From NCBI GenBank assembly GCA_034423775.1, contig CP139918.1, positions 1,178,001 through 1,242,000 on the forward strand: DNA of 64,000 nucleotides. Direction: 5' to 3'. The position numbers were made by a program, and so were the translations under genes. A model generated the notes under the pieces. It was not told the DNA's origin. It saw only the letters and a list, made by a program, of their open reading frames with translations, and ran no database searches. This stretch comes from Alphaproteobacteria bacterium US3C007 (GTDB lineage: Bacteria; Pseudomonadota; Alphaproteobacteria; Rhodobacterales; Rhodobacteraceae). Numbering within the stretch: position 1 is the stretch's first letter; every line of letters starts with the position of its first letter. Below, piece after piece: positions 1 to 9,144 of this stretch.

Positions 1-1068
1 CTGGCAGATTTCAAAGGCTTTGAGGCCCGCCGCAAATTATCAGAAGCGGATGGCAAATTGCGCGGCTTGGGGATCAACGCGTATATTGAAGCTTGCGGGC
101 TTGCGCCTTCAAATCTGACCGGGGTCTTGGGCAGCCGTGTGGGTTATTATGATGCGGCGACCGTGCGGGTGAATGCAACGGGTAATCTTTCGGTGATGGT
201 TGGCGCCCAAAGCACCGGGCAAGGCCATGAAACAGCTTTTGCGCAAGTGGTTTCGGAAATGCTGGGTATTGATCAATCCTCGATTGATATCGTTCATGGG
301 GATACGGCGAAAATACCGTTTGGTATGGGCTCATATGGGTCGCGCAGTATTGCGGTTTGTGGCCCGGCTGTGGTGCGCGCAACCGAGAAGATCATCAATA
401 AAGCCACCAAGATCGCTGCGCATATGCTGGAAACAGCAGAGGCAGATATTGAATTCAAGGATGGCCAATTCAGCGTTGCGGGAACCGATAAATCAGTTTC
501 CTTTGGCGAAGTGGCTTTCAAGGCCTATGTCCCTCAAAATTATCCGGTTGAAGATCTCGAGCCGGGCTTGGAAGAAACAGCGTTTTATGATCCGGGCAAT
601 TTTACATATCCATCGGGTGCGTATGCTTGCGAGGTTGAGGTTGATCCTGAAACGGGCAAAGTCACCGTGGAAAACTTTACCGCGGTGGATGATTTTGGCA
701 ATGTGATTAACCCGATGATCGTAACCGGTCAGGTACATGGGGGCATTGGACAAGGCATAGGCCAAGCGCTTTTGGAAAATTGCGCTTATGATGATAATGG
801 TCAGTTGTTAAGCGCGTCTTATATGGATTATGCGATGCCGCGCGCCTCTGATTTGCCATTTTATACGGTGGATCATTCCTGCAACACGCCCTGTACCCAT
901 AATCCACTAGGGGTGAAGGGCTGCGGTGAAGCGGGGGCGATTGGATCCCCGCCAACGATCGTGAATGCGGTTATCAACGCCTTGCATTCTGCTGGCCATA
1001 CCCATGTAACGCATATTGATATGCCTGTGTCGCCAGCCCGTGTTTGGGCTGCGATCAACGCGCAATAG
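1..1068 (+). CDS. Xanthine dehydrogenase/CO dehydrogenase-type molybdopterin-binding large subunit (5' partial)
   Basis: The frame is open from base 1, so the start and roughly the first half of the protein lie outside the window; 355 residues are visible. It is the C-terminal part of a CoxL-like molybdenum hydroxylase large subunit, which holds the Mo-pterin-cytosine cofactor and oxidises an unknown carbonyl or N-heterocyclic substrate. Visible family landmarks are a GAQSTGQGHETAFAQ stretch, a GSYGSRS stretch, VTGQVHGGIGQGIGQAL, and near the end GVKGCGEAGAIG, whose Glu is the expected catalytic base. The motif that separates form I (AYxCSFR) from form II (AYRGAGR) CoxL lies upstream of the window, so the class cannot be read. 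The FAD subunit follows 11 bases downstream. A complete, confirmed form I set exists separately at 40137-47459, so this pair is probably a form II CoxL-like enzyme of unknown substrate (inference). Confidence 0.88.
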   Translation: MADFKGFEARRKLSEADGKLRGLGINAYIEACGLAPSNLTGVLGSRVGYYDAATVRVNATGNLSVMVGAQSTGQGHETAFAQVVSEMLGIDQSSIDIVHGDTAKIPFGMGSYGSRSIAVCGPAVVRATEKIINKATKIAAHMLETAEADIEFKDGQFSVAGTDKSVSFGEVAFKAYVPQNYPVEDLEPGLEETAFYDPGNFTYPSGAYACEVEVDPETGKVTVENFTAVDDFGNVINPMIVTGQVHGGIGQGIGQALLENCAYDDNGQLLSASYMDYAMPRASDLPFYTVDHSCNTPCTHNPLGVKGCGEAGAIGSPPTIVNAVINALHSAGHTHVTHIDMPVSPARVWAAINAQ

Positions 1069-1079
1069 GAGGATCAGAA

Positions 1080-1865
1080 ATGTATAATTTTGAATTTGTA
1101 AAACCGTCCTCGATCTCAGAAGCCGTGACAGCTTTGACGGATGAAGAGGCAACGCCGCTGAGCGGGGGCCAAACGCTTTTACCAACTATGAAACAGCGGT
1201 TGGCCAATCCTGAAAAGCTGGTCAGTCTGGCGGGGATTGCCGAAATGCAAGGCGTAACCGAGGCTGATGGCATGGTTCATATCGGGGCTGCAACCACGCA
1301 TGCCACGGTTGCAGCCAAAGCACAGTCTTACCCCGGATTGGCAAAGCTTGCGGCGCATATTGGTGATCCTGCCGTGCGCAATCGGGGCACGATTGGCGGA
1401 TCTTTGGCCAATAACGATCCTGCCGCCTGCTATCCGGCGGCGGCTTTGGCGTCGAATGCCACGATTGTCACAGATTCACGAGAGATTGCGGCGGATGATT
1501 ACTTTCAGGGTATGTTCAGTACAGCGCTGGGCGAAGGTGAAATCGTGACCGCAGTGCGCTTTCCTGTACCCCAAGTGTCGAACTATCAAAAGTTTGAACA
1601 ACCGGCGTCTCGCTTTGCATTGGTGGGCGTTTTTGTGGCCAAATATGCCGATGGTGTGCGCGTGGCGGTAACGGGTGCGTCTGAAGATGGTGTGTTTCGT
1701 TGGAGCGAGGCTGAAGCGGCTTTGGAGTCTAATTTTTCAGGTGATGCGCTGGCAAATCTCACTGTCTCTGCGCAAGACATGATTGAAGATTTGCATGGCA
1801 GCAAAGCTTATCGCGCAAACTTGGTGAAAGTGCTTACGGGTCGCGCGGTAAAAGCGGCAAATTAA
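1080..1865 (+). CDS. FAD-binding subunit of a molybdenum hydroxylase (CoxM-like)
   Basis: This 261-residue protein resembles CoxM/XdhA-type FAD subunits, which pass electrons from the 2Fe-2S subunit to an acceptor. Features seen are the N-terminal [11 protein letters not shown] start typical of the family, the FAD pyrophosphate-binding loop [10 protein letters not shown] near residue 40, and the second FAD motif [17 protein letters not shown] near residue 100. The start at 1080 is chosen over an in-frame codon at 1044 because an AGGAGG ribosome binding site sits at 1067-1072, overlapping the stop of the large subunit, which implies translational coupling. The gene order large-FAD, with the 2Fe-2S subunit not following, means any CoxS-like gene would have to be upstream of the window. 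A strong terminator follows at 1884. Confidence 0.9.
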   Translation: MYNFEFVKPSSISEAVTALTDEEATPLSGGQTLLPTMKQRLANPEKLVSLAGIAEMQGVTEADGMVHIGAATTHATVAAKAQSYPGLAKLAAHIGDPAVRNRGTIGGSLANNDPAACYPAAALASNATIVTDSREIAADDYFQGMFSTALGEGEIVTAVRFPVPQVSNYQKFEQPASRFALVGVFVAKYADGVRVAVTGASEDGVFRWSEAEAALESNFSGDALANLTVSAQDMIEDLHGSKAYRANLVKVLTGRAVKAAN

Positions 1866-1883
1866 AAGCCTTTAAATATGATG

Positions 1884-1913
1884 AAAAGCCCGGCCATATG
1901 GCCGGGCTTTTTT
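1884..1913 (+). terminator. Rho-independent terminator after the CoxM-like gene
   Basis: This is a perfect palindrome, AAAGCCCGGCCAT paired with its reverse complement ATGGCCGGGCTTT (1885-1910), followed by a short T run. It ends the large-FAD subunit operon before dapD. Confidence 0.9.
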
Positions 1914-2032
1914 ATTTGGAACCGCACATAAATCGACAGGTGTTTGCACTGGCGTTATTCGTTCATTCCGCCACCTTGTGCGATAGAGGTAGGAAAGATA
2001 TAGAGCAGAAAATTTATATAGGAGAAGCGATC

Positions 2033-2860
2033 ATGTCCAACAGTCAGCTTGAGCAAGCCATCGAAGCCGCATGGGAAGCGCGCGATACATTATCATCCGC
2101 AACAACGGGTGAAATGCGCGAGGCGATTGAAGAGACGCTGAACGCGCTTGATGGGGGCACGCTTCGCGTGGCTGAAAAGCAGGAAAGCGGCGATTGGCAT
2201 GTGAACCAATGGGCGAAAAAAGCGGTTCTGCTGGGGTTTCGAATTCAAGATATGGCGATTCAAGACGGCGGCCCCCAAGGTGGTGGCTGGTGGGATAAGG
2301 TCGATAGTAAATTTAAAGGCTGGGGTGATGAGCAATGGCATGCAGCAGGGTTTCGCGCGGTACCAAATTGTATTGTTCGTAAGTCTGCTTTTATCGCGCC
2401 GGGCGTGGTGTTGATGCCGTCCTTTGTTAATTTGGGCGCTTATGTGGATACTGGTACGATGGTAGATACGTGGGCCACCGTGGGCTCTTGCGCGCAAATT
2501 GGTAAGAATGTGCATTTATCGGGCGGCGTTGGAATTGGAGGCGTGTTAGAGCCGATGCAAGCCGGCCCAACAATTATTGAAGATAATTGTTTTATCGGCG
2601 CGCGCTCAGAAGTGGTGGAAGGCTGCATTATACGCGAAGGGTCTGTTTTGGGTATGGGGGTTTATATTGGTAAATCCACCAAAATTGTTGATCGTGAAAC
2701 GGGCGAGGTGAGTTATGGTGAAGTGCCGCCCTATTCGGTTGTGGTGTCAGGGTCGATGCCGTCAAAAAATGGGGTCAGCCTGTATTGTGCGGTTATCGTG
2801 AAACGCGTTGATGCTCAAACGCGCAGTAAAACCGCAATTAACGATTTGTTGCGCGACTGA
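2033..2860 (+). CDS. dapD: 2,3,4,5-tetrahydropyridine-2,6-dicarboxylate N-succinyltransferase
   Basis: DapD transfers a succinyl group from succinyl-CoA to tetrahydrodipicolinate in the succinylase branch of meso-diaminopimelate and lysine synthesis in the cytoplasm. The 275-residue length matches the family (E. coli DapD is 274). The N-terminal helical domain is followed by the left-handed beta-helix of hexapeptide repeats, seen in [37 protein letters not shown] and [19 protein letters not shown]. The ATG at 2033 has GGAG at 2021-2024; the longer in-frame reading from 1898 starts inside the preceding terminator and is rejected. dapE lies three genes downstream, with a small protein and a HAD phosphatase between, and a terminator at 2891 separates dapD from them. 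Confidence 0.97.
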   Translation: MSNSQLEQAIEAAWEARDTLSSATTGEMREAIEETLNALDGGTLRVAEKQESGDWHVNQWAKKAVLLGFRIQDMAIQDGGPQGGGWWDKVDSKFKGWGDEQWHAAGFRAVPNCIVRKSAFIAPGVVLMPSFVNLGAYVDTGTMVDTWATVGSCAQIGKNVHLSGGVGIGGVLEPMQAGPTIIEDNCFIGARSEVVEGCIIREGSVLGMGVYIGKSTKIVDRETGEVSYGEVPPYSVVVSGSMPSKNGVSLYCAVIVKRVDAQTRSKTAINDLLRD

Positions 2861-2890
2861 TATTTTAGTGCAGTAGAATCGCCGTTAAAG

Positions 2891-2917
2891 AGCCCGCCAG
2901 ATGCGCGGGTTTTTTTA
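2891..2917 (+). terminator. Rho-independent terminator after dapD
   Basis: The stem AGCCCGC/GCGGGTT (one G-U pair) has a 7-base loop and runs into seven T residues. It lies 30 bases after the dapD stop. Confidence 0.85.
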
Positions 2918-3104
2918 TTCTCTGAGATGTATAACCGGTTTATTTTGCCCTTATTTTAGCGTTTTAAAACCCGCCCTTTCGGTTTTGTAAAGCGCTTGAA
3001 CAATATTTATAATTTTGTCATTTTGATAAATATAAAAAAGCCCATGCGCTGGATTTGCATTTTTTTCGTCTAATCTTTAGAAGCGCGTGTAATGAGGCAA
3101 AGTG

Positions 3105-3452
3105 ATGAGCGACACGTCTAAAAAACCAAATCGTCAGAAAGTTTATACGTTGTTGGTACAAGTTGGCCGCAGCCCCGAGGATGATTTGCCTAAAAGCGCA
3201 ACCGGGGCGGCTTTGCTCTGTTATGCCAGCGGCGTGGATGAGGCGGAAGCCGTGCGTGAAACTGTGGCTATTTTGAAACAGGCGGCGCTCTCTCCTTTAG
3301 ATGTAACGGGTTATGGAACGCGCGAAGAGCGGATCGCGCAAGGGCATGAAATTGACTCAGAAGAAGATGTATTGATGCAACGTGCTTTAGATGAAAACTC
3401 TGTCATCGTTGCGCAGATGAACGCGCTTTATGAAGAGCAGGCGGATGGATAA
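3105..3452 (+). CDS. Conserved small protein of unknown function in the dap cluster
   Basis: This 115-residue acidic protein has no signal peptide or membrane segment. I do not recognise a named domain. The N-terminal part (KVYTLLVQVGRS) and the middle (GAALLCYASGVDEAEAVRETVAIL) read like a small alpha/beta fold, and the C-terminal third is helical and acidic. The ATG at 3105 has GAGG at 3094-3097; a GTG at 3102 in the same frame is too close to it. The gene overlaps the next one by one base (TAATG at 3450-3454), so translation is probably coupled to the HAD phosphatase and then dapE. The 244-base gap upstream follows the dapD terminator and must hold the promoter. The position suggests a house-keeping role linked to cell wall precursor supply, but that is inference. 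Confidence 0.8.
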   Translation: MSDTSKKPNRQKVYTLLVQVGRSPEDDLPKSATGAALLCYASGVDEAEAVRETVAILKQAALSPLDVTGYGTREERIAQGHEIDSEEDVLMQRALDENSVIVAQMNALYEEQADG

Positions 3453-4099
3453 TGGCCACAGTATTTCTTGATCTTGATGGAACCTTAACAGATGCTGGGG
3501 AAGGCATTTTGAATTCGGTAGATTATGCTTTGCGCAAGCTTAGCCTGCCCGGTTTAAGCGGTGATAATCGTTGGATTGTAGGCCCGCCGCTCTGGCCCAG
3601 CTTTGCCCAACTTGGGGTTCAAAACGATGATTTAGACCGCGCGGTTGGGTATTATCGCGAACGCTATATCGAAATGGGTTGGAAGGAAAATAAACTTTAC
3701 GATGGTATTTTAGACCAATTGGCAAAGTTGAAAGAGGCGGGCTATACGTTGTGCCTTGCTACGTCGAAACCGCATAGTTATGCGCGCAAAATTACGGCTT
3801 ATTTTGGTATTTCAAATTTTATGAGCTTTGAATTTGGCTCTGAACTTGATGGCAGAAATTCGGATAAACCGGCCCTTTTGGCGCATGGTTTAGCGGTTGT
3901 TGGCGCCGAGGGTGAGCGGGCGATTATGGTGGGCGACAGAGTCTATGATATTCAGGGCGCGCAGGCCAATGGGATGAAAGCACTGGGTGTATCTTATGGT
4001 TACGGGGGCCTTGCGGAATTGCAAGAGGCCGGCGCAGATGCAATTATCAGTGATCCGCAAAAATTGGCAGAAACCGTATCAGGCCTTTTGCCCCTGTAA
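3452..4099 (+). CDS. HAD-superfamily phosphatase, phosphoglycolate phosphatase-like
   Basis: This 215-residue protein has all the HAD motifs: DLDGT with nucleophile Asp7 and acid Asp9, motif II ATSK near residue 107, a conserved Lys in the NSDKPALL stretch, and motif IV GDRVYD near residue 161. The GPPLWPSF segment after motif I is typical of phosphoglycolate phosphatase/PGMB-like proteins with a helical C1 cap. The substrate is not fixed by sequence; phosphoglycolate, nucleotides or sugar phosphates are possible. The start overlaps the stop of the upstream small gene by one base and dapE starts 9 bases after its stop, so the three are likely one transcript. Confidence 0.88.
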   Translation: MATVFLDLDGTLTDAGEGILNSVDYALRKLSLPGLSGDNRWIVGPPLWPSFAQLGVQNDDLDRAVGYYRERYIEMGWKENKLYDGILDQLAKLKEAGYTLCLATSKPHSYARKITAYFGISNFMSFEFGSELDGRNSDKPALLAHGLAVVGAEGERAIMVGDRVYDIQGAQANGMKALGVSYGYGGLAELQEAGADAIISDPQKLAETVSGLLPL

Positions 4100-4108
4100 G
4101 GAAACCTA

Positions 4109-5254
4109 ATGACTGGTATTGACCCCGTTGCGCTGAGTGCAGATTTGATTCGTTGCCCTTCGGTTACGCCGGCTGAAGCTGGGGCGTTATCTTTGCTTGA
4201 AACCTTATTGGGCGGGCACGGGTTTGCCTGTACGCGAATCAAGCGCGGTGGCATCGACAATTTATTTGCCCGCTGGGGCGTTGGTAAAAATGGAAAAAGC
4301 TTCGCTTTTAACGGCCATACGGATGTTGTGCCGGTTGGCGATCTTTCGCAATGGCAAAGTGATCCTTTCGGCGGCGATATAAAAGAGGGCGTGCTTTATG
4401 GGCGCGGCGCGGTTGATATGAAATCAGGCGTGGCGGCTTTTGCCGCCGCTGCGATTGAGTTTGTAAATGAAACACCCCCTGATGGATCTGTGGTTCTGAT
4501 GATCACAGGCGATGAAGAGGGCGATGCCCATCACGGAACCACGGCAATTTTGGATTGGATGCGCGAGGCGGGTGAAAGCATAGATCATTGTCTCGTGGGT
4601 GAACCCACCAGCCCTAATCATATGGGGGAAATGATGAAAATCGGCCGCCGCGGCTCTTTAACCGCGTTTATAACGGCAAAAGGTGTACAAGGGCATTCTG
4701 CTTATCCACATCGCGCGAAAAACCCGTTAACCGCGCTTGTGGCGTTGCTGGACCGGTTGGCTACGCACCCGCTCGATCAGGGAACTGCGCATTTTGATGC
4801 TTCAACTTTGGCGATTACCACGATTGATACGGGCAACACTGCCACCAATGTTATTCCTGCTGCCGCTAAAGCCACGGTGAACATCCGCTTTAATGATACG
4901 CATAGCTCGCAGGATCTGATCGCTTGGTTGGAAAAACAAGCCGCGCAGCAAAGCACGAATAGCGAAGTTGAATTTGAAATCGATGTAAAAGTTTCTGGTG
5001 AAAGTTTTCTCACCCCGCCAGGGCTTTTGTCACGGCTTATTGGTGACGCGGCCGAAGCCGAATTGGGTTGTCGCCCCGCGCTTTCAACCACGGGTGGCAC
5101 ATCCGATGCGCGTTTTGTGAAAGACATTTGCCCGGTGACGGAATTTGGTTTGGTCGGACGGGGTATGCATGGCGTGGATGAATGCGTTCCAGTGGAACAA
5201 ATACACCAGTTGAAAGCGATTTATCGGCGCATTCTGCAGGCCTATTTCGAATGA
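4109..5254 (+). CDS. dapE: Succinyl-diaminopimelate desuccinylase
   Basis: DapE hydrolyses N-succinyl-LL-diaminopimelate to LL-diaminopimelate and succinate, a di-zinc reaction in lysine and peptidoglycan precursor synthesis. The M20 peptidase landmarks are present in order: [10 protein letters not shown] with metal ligand His70 and Asp72, [10 protein letters not shown] with Asp103, [12 protein letters not shown] with the Glu136-Glu137 catalytic/metal pair, VGEPTSP, and MHGVDECV near the C-terminus. The dimerisation domain lies between about residues 180 and 290. Length (381) is normal. AAGGAA precedes the ATG. The stop overlaps the start of the following acetyltransferase (ATGA). Confidence 0.97.
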   Translation: MTGIDPVALSADLIRCPSVTPAEAGALSLLETLLGGHGFACTRIKRGGIDNLFARWGVGKNGKSFAFNGHTDVVPVGDLSQWQSDPFGGDIKEGVLYGRGAVDMKSGVAAFAAAAIEFVNETPPDGSVVLMITGDEEGDAHHGTTAILDWMREAGESIDHCLVGEPTSPNHMGEMMKIGRRGSLTAFITAKGVQGHSAYPHRAKNPLTALVALLDRLATHPLDQGTAHFDASTLAITTIDTGNTATNVIPAAAKATVNIRFNDTHSSQDLIAWLEKQAAQQSTNSEVEFEIDVKVSGESFLTPPGLLSRLIGDAAEAELGCRPALSTTGGTSDARFVKDICPVTEFGLVGRGMHGVDECVPVEQIHQLKAIYRRILQAYFE

Positions 5255-5673
5255 CGCGGTGGGTGGGGCGCAGCGATGATTTGATCCAATGTTTGGAAAT
5301 TCGCCGCGCAGTTTTTATTGAAGAACAAGGCGTTTCTGTCGAAGATGAAGTAGATGGACAAGATTCTAAAGCGCTGCATTTTCTGCTTAGAGACAATACA
5401 GTGCCGGTCGGGACAGCGCGAATTTTGATCTTGGATGAGATTGGAAAAATTGGCCGCGTCTGCGTGTTAGCGCCTTATCGAGGTCGTGGTCATGCGAAAG
5501 CTTTGATAGGGGCATGCCTCAGCCATTTAAAGGCTGATGAGCGCGTAACTAAGGCCAAACTGGGCGCGCAGATCTCTGCTTTGGGGCTGTATGAAAGCCT
5601 TGGCTTTCAAGCCTATGGCGCCGATTATATGGATGCCGGTATCTTACATCGCGATATGGTTCTGACTTTATAA
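5251..5673 (+). CDS. GNAT-family N-acetyltransferase, ElaA/YjcF-like
   Basis: This 140-residue protein has the N-terminal signature [20 protein letters not shown] typical of ElaA/YjcF-type GNAT enzymes and the acetyl-CoA pyrophosphate loop [15 protein letters not shown] near residue 75. The C-terminal [20 protein letters not shown] is also characteristic. The start at 5251 forms an ATGA overlap with dapE, and a longer in-frame reading from 5182 would run 70 bases into dapE without a ribosome binding site. The acetyl acceptor is unknown. Coupling to dapE is seen; a functional link is not. Confidence 0.88.
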   Translation: MTRWVGRSDDLIQCLEIRRAVFIEEQGVSVEDEVDGQDSKALHFLLRDNTVPVGTARILILDEIGKIGRVCVLAPYRGRGHAKALIGACLSHLKADERVTKAKLGAQISALGLYESLGFQAYGADYMDAGILHRDMVLTL

Positions 5674-5753
5674 ATCAGGCTTTTAATTGTGGTTTCAGCG
5701 CGGGGTTTAAAAACCGCCATGACGGCGCTTTAAAAGCGTGATAGGCGAGCCGA

Positions 5754-8003
5754 ATGAATGAGATTCCAAGCAAACGCCAAATTCTAGATTGGATTGCGGC
5801 CAATCCGACGCAAACCGCAAAACGCGATATTGCCAAAGCATTTGGCATAAAGGGCGCTGCGCGGGTTGATTTGAAAAAGCTTTTACGCAGCTTAGAGGCT
5901 GAGGGGCATCTGCAAAAGCGTAAGAAAACTTATCGTGATCCGGAAAAGCTGCCCCCTGTCAGCGTGGTGCAGGTTTTGCCGGCCACCAGCACTGGCGATT
6001 TGTTTGCCAAAGCGCTGGAATGGCAAGGCGATGGTATGGAACCCGCCATTTTATTGGTTATGAAAGCTTCTGATCCTGCGCTGGGCGCGGGTGATCGCAT
6101 TTTGGCCCGGCTCACCGAAATTGAGGGAGAAGGCTATCAATATGAAGGTCGCCTGATCCGCCGAATCGCCGCCAATCCAAGCCAGATCTTGGGGGTTTTC
6201 AGGCAAGCTGCGGAAGGGGGGCGCATCGTGCCCGTTGAGCGGTCGGGCAAAGAATGGCAGGTTGGTCCCAATGATGCCGGCGGCGCAAAAGATGGTGAAT
6301 TGGTTGAAGCAGAGCAAGCGGGCCCAAAATCGCGCATGGGATTGCCGCGCGCAAGGGTGATGACGCGTTTGGGGGATCCCTCTGCGCCAAAAGCGGTGTC
6401 TCTGATTGCAATTCACCAACATGATATCCCTGATCATTTCCCCGAAGATGTGGTGCATGAGGCCGAAGCGCAACGCGCGGCAGGGGTAGAGGGCCGCGAA
6501 GATTTGCGAGATATGCCCTTGGTCACCATTGATCCGGCGGATGCGCGCGATCATGATGATGCTTGCTATGCGCATGAGGATGACGCGGCTGATAATCCGG
6601 GCGGGCATATCATTTGGGTGGCGATCGCGGATGTGGCGCATTACGTACGGCCCAATTCAAACTTGGATCGTGAAGCCCGCAAGCGCGGCAATTCCACTTA
6701 TTTTCCAGACCGGGTGGTGCCGATGCTCCCGGATCATCTCTCGGGCGATTTGTGCAGCTTGCACGAAGATGTGCCACGGGCCTGTTTGGCGGTGCGGATG
6801 CAAATCAGCGCGGAGGGCGTGAAGCTAGGGCAAAGTTTTCACCGCGGTGTGATGAAATCCGCCGCGTCACTCACCTATGAAGAAGTGCAGTCGGCCTATG
6901 AGGGTGTTTCTATTAGCAAGCGCGCAGCGCCATTGTTAGAGCCTGTTATCAAGCCCTTATATGAGGCTTACGCCGCCTTGGTTCGGGCACGCGAAATTCG
7001 CCAACCTCTTGAGCTGGATCTGCCCGAACGCAAAATCATCTTGGATGAAGACGGGCAAGTGGCCTCGGTAAATTTTCGCGATCGTTTGGATGCGCATCGC
7101 TTGATTGAAGAATTTATGGTCTTGGCGAATGTGGCCGCTGCGGAGGCTCTGCAAGCCAAACAGGTGCCGCTTTTGTTTCGCGTGCATGAAGAACCTTCGC
7201 CCGAAAAGCTTGATGCGCTGCGTGAAACAGCGCAGGCGGCCGGGCTTAACTTGGCCAAAGGCCAAGTGTTGCAAACACGGCATTTAAACGCGCTGCTTAC
7301 GCAAGCTGAGGGCAAGGATGAAGCTGAACTCATCAATATGTCAACGTTGCGTTCAATGACGCAGGCTTATTACAGCCCGCAGAATTTCGGCCATTTTGGA
7401 TTGGCTTTGCGCTCTTATGCGCATTTTACCTCGCCCATTCGCCGCTATGCCGATTTGATCGTGCATCGGGCGCTTATTCGGGCGCATGGCTGGGGCAAGG
7501 ATGGGTTGAGCGCAGAAGAAGAGGCCCTGCTGGATGAGACTGCGCAGAAAATTTCCGATACAGAGCGGCGCTCAATGGTGGCAGAGCGCGATACGACGGA
7601 TCGGTATCTTGCCGCCTATTTGAATGAGCGCAAAGGCTCAGAATTTACCGCCCGGATCAGCGGCATTGCGAAATTTGGCGTGTTTGCGCGTTTGGATGAA
7701 AGCGGCGCTGAGGGGTTGATTCCTATCCGAACTTTAGGCCGCGAGTATTTTCATTATGACAAACAAACCAATAGCCTACTTGGTTCTGAGACAGGGCTTT
7801 TACTCAGTTTAGGGCAGGTTATTGAGGTAAGGTTAAGCGAAGTTATCGCAGAATCCGGTAGCGTTGCGTTTGAATTGTTAAGCGTCGAAGGCAACGCATT
7901 ACCCAAATCTGGGCGTAAAAATGCGCGCCCGGTAAAGCGCAAATTGGGCAAAGCGCGGAAAAAATCTGATAAGGTAAAGCGGAGCGTTAAACGAAAGCGT
8001 TAG
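5754..8003 (+). CDS. rnr: Ribonuclease R
   Basis: RNase R is a 3'-5' hydrolytic exoribonuclease that degrades structured RNA and takes part in rRNA and tmRNA-linked quality control. The 749-residue protein shows, in order, an N-terminal winged-helix RNA-binding segment (about 1-70), cold-shock/OB domains, the RNB catalytic domain with the Mg-binding run TIDPADARDHDDACYA near residue 260, AHFTSPIRRYADLIVHR near residue 560, an S1 domain (about 630-715, FTARISGIAKFGVFARL) and a very basic Lys/Arg tail typical of RNase R rather than RNase II. The start at 5754 is supported only by a weak purine-rich stretch (GGCGAG). The murein hydrolase-like gene begins six bases past the stop. Confidence 0.95.
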   Translation: MNEIPSKRQILDWIAANPTQTAKRDIAKAFGIKGAARVDLKKLLRSLEAEGHLQKRKKTYRDPEKLPPVSVVQVLPATSTGDLFAKALEWQGDGMEPAILLVMKASDPALGAGDRILARLTEIEGEGYQYEGRLIRRIAANPSQILGVFRQAAEGGRIVPVERSGKEWQVGPNDAGGAKDGELVEAEQAGPKSRMGLPRARVMTRLGDPSAPKAVSLIAIHQHDIPDHFPEDVVHEAEAQRAAGVEGREDLRDMPLVTIDPADARDHDDACYAHEDDAADNPGGHIIWVAIADVAHYVRPNSNLDREARKRGNSTYFPDRVVPMLPDHLSGDLCSLHEDVPRACLAVRMQISAEGVKLGQSFHRGVMKSAASLTYEEVQSAYEGVSISKRAAPLLEPVIKPLYEAYAALVRAREIRQPLELDLPERKIILDEDGQVASVNFRDRLDAHRLIEEFMVLANVAAAEALQAKQVPLLFRVHEEPSPEKLDALRETAQAAGLNLAKGQVLQTRHLNALLTQAEGKDEAELINMSTLRSMTQAYYSPQNFGHFGLALRSYAHFTSPIRRYADLIVHRALIRAHGWGKDGLSAEEEALLDETAQKISDTERRSMVAERDTTDRYLAAYLNERKGSEFTARISGIAKFGVFARLDESGAEGLIPIRTLGREYFHYDKQTNSLLGSETGLLLSLGQVIEVRLSEVIAESGSVAFELLSVEGNALPKSGRKNARPVKRKLGKARKKSDKVKRSVKRKR

Positions 8004-8009
8004 GATGTG

Positions 8010-9125
8010 ATGGATCAGGGGTTTCGGGCATGGGCAACGAAGTTTGCAGAGCGCGTTGCGGGGCGGTTTGACGCAGATTTTCTGCATAAAACAGTGCTCA
8101 GTTTTCAATTTCTTCCCGAGGTGATTGAAAAAGACCGGTTTCAGCCTGAAACGGAGATGCCAATCTGGACCTATCTTCAAAAAACATGCTCATCCGAGCG
8201 TGTTGCGCAGGGCCAGCAACTTCTAACAAAATTTCAAACCTCTCTAGATGAAATTGTGCATGCTTATGGCGTACCGGCGCAGGTTTTACTGGCCGTTTGG
8301 GGTTGTGAAACCGCTTACGGATCAAATCGCGGCGGCTTTTTTGTTTTAGATGCTTTGGCCAGCCTTGCGTTTGAGGGGCGCCGGGCGGCGTTTTTTGAAC
8401 AGCAATTGATTGCCGCCTTGGATATTTTACAAGCCGGAGACGTGTCAGCTAAGCGTTTCTTGGGCAGTTGGGCCGGCGCTATGGGCCATACGCAATTTAT
8501 GCCGTGCTCTTATCTTCAGCACGCGGTTGATTTTGACGGCGATGGGTTTAGCGATATTTGGTCGGACAGCCCGGTTGATGCTTTGGCTTCAACGGCTGCG
8601 TATTTGCAGGCGCAGGGTTGGCGCTCAGGGCAGATTTGGGGCGCAGAGGTTTTTCTATCACCGGAGGCCGCATTGGATTTGCCCCCTCCTGACACGGCCC
8701 TGAACCCGTCAGATTGGACGATGAGAGGTCTGACACCTTATCAAGATTTACCCGAAAACGGCCTTGCCAAGCTGATCCTTCCCGCTGGTATACAGGGCCC
8801 GAAATTTATGGTTCTGGAAAATTATACCGCTTTATTGACCTATAATCCTGCGCAGGCTTATGCGCTGTCAGTCTGCGCGTTAGGTGATGCGATTGCGGGC
8901 GGGTTGGGCCTTGTTCAACCTTGGCCTATTGGCGAGGCTGCGCTGAGTCGCAACGAAAAGCGCAACGTGCAAATCGCCCTCAGCGCGCTTGGCTATGACA
9001 CGTTTGGCGCAGATGGGCTTATGGGTCCAAACACCGCGGCGGCGCTCTGGAGGTATCAACGCGACCAGGGATATGTTGCTGATGCCTATCTAAGCCGGGC
9101 TTTATGGGCCGAGCTTGCCGGTTAG
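8010..9125 (+). CDS. MltB-type lytic murein transglycosylase with C-terminal peptidoglycan-binding domain, no signal peptide
   Basis: This 371-residue protein matches the SLT_2/MltB family, which cleaves the MurNAc-GlcNAc bond with formation of 1,6-anhydromuramic acid. The catalytic Glu is in WGCETAYGS (Glu100), and WAGAMGHTQFMPCSYL and DFDGDGFSDIW are the family's next two motifs. A PG_binding_1 domain closes the protein (about 305-370, NVQIALSALGYDTFGADGLMG). Oddly, the N-terminus (MDQGFRAWATKFAERV) is not a signal peptide or lipobox, and the rnr stop codon lies in the same frame directly upstream, so no longer start exists. Either the enzyme is exported by another route, acts in the cytoplasm, or the first exported part has been lost. 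An alternative GTG start at 8007 adds one residue only. Confidence 0.88.
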   Translation: MDQGFRAWATKFAERVAGRFDADFLHKTVLSFQFLPEVIEKDRFQPETEMPIWTYLQKTCSSERVAQGQQLLTKFQTSLDEIVHAYGVPAQVLLAVWGCETAYGSNRGGFFVLDALASLAFEGRRAAFFEQQLIAALDILQAGDVSAKRFLGSWAGAMGHTQFMPCSYLQHAVDFDGDGFSDIWSDSPVDALASTAAYLQAQGWRSGQIWGAEVFLSPEAALDLPPPDTALNPSDWTMRGLTPYQDLPENGLAKLILPAGIQGPKFMVLENYTALLTYNPAQAYALSVCALGDAIAGGLGLVQPWPIGEAALSRNEKRNVQIALSALGYDTFGADGLMGPNTAAALWRYQRDQGYVADAYLSRALWAELAG

Positions 9126-9144
9126 GGTCTTTCTAAGATCTGGG

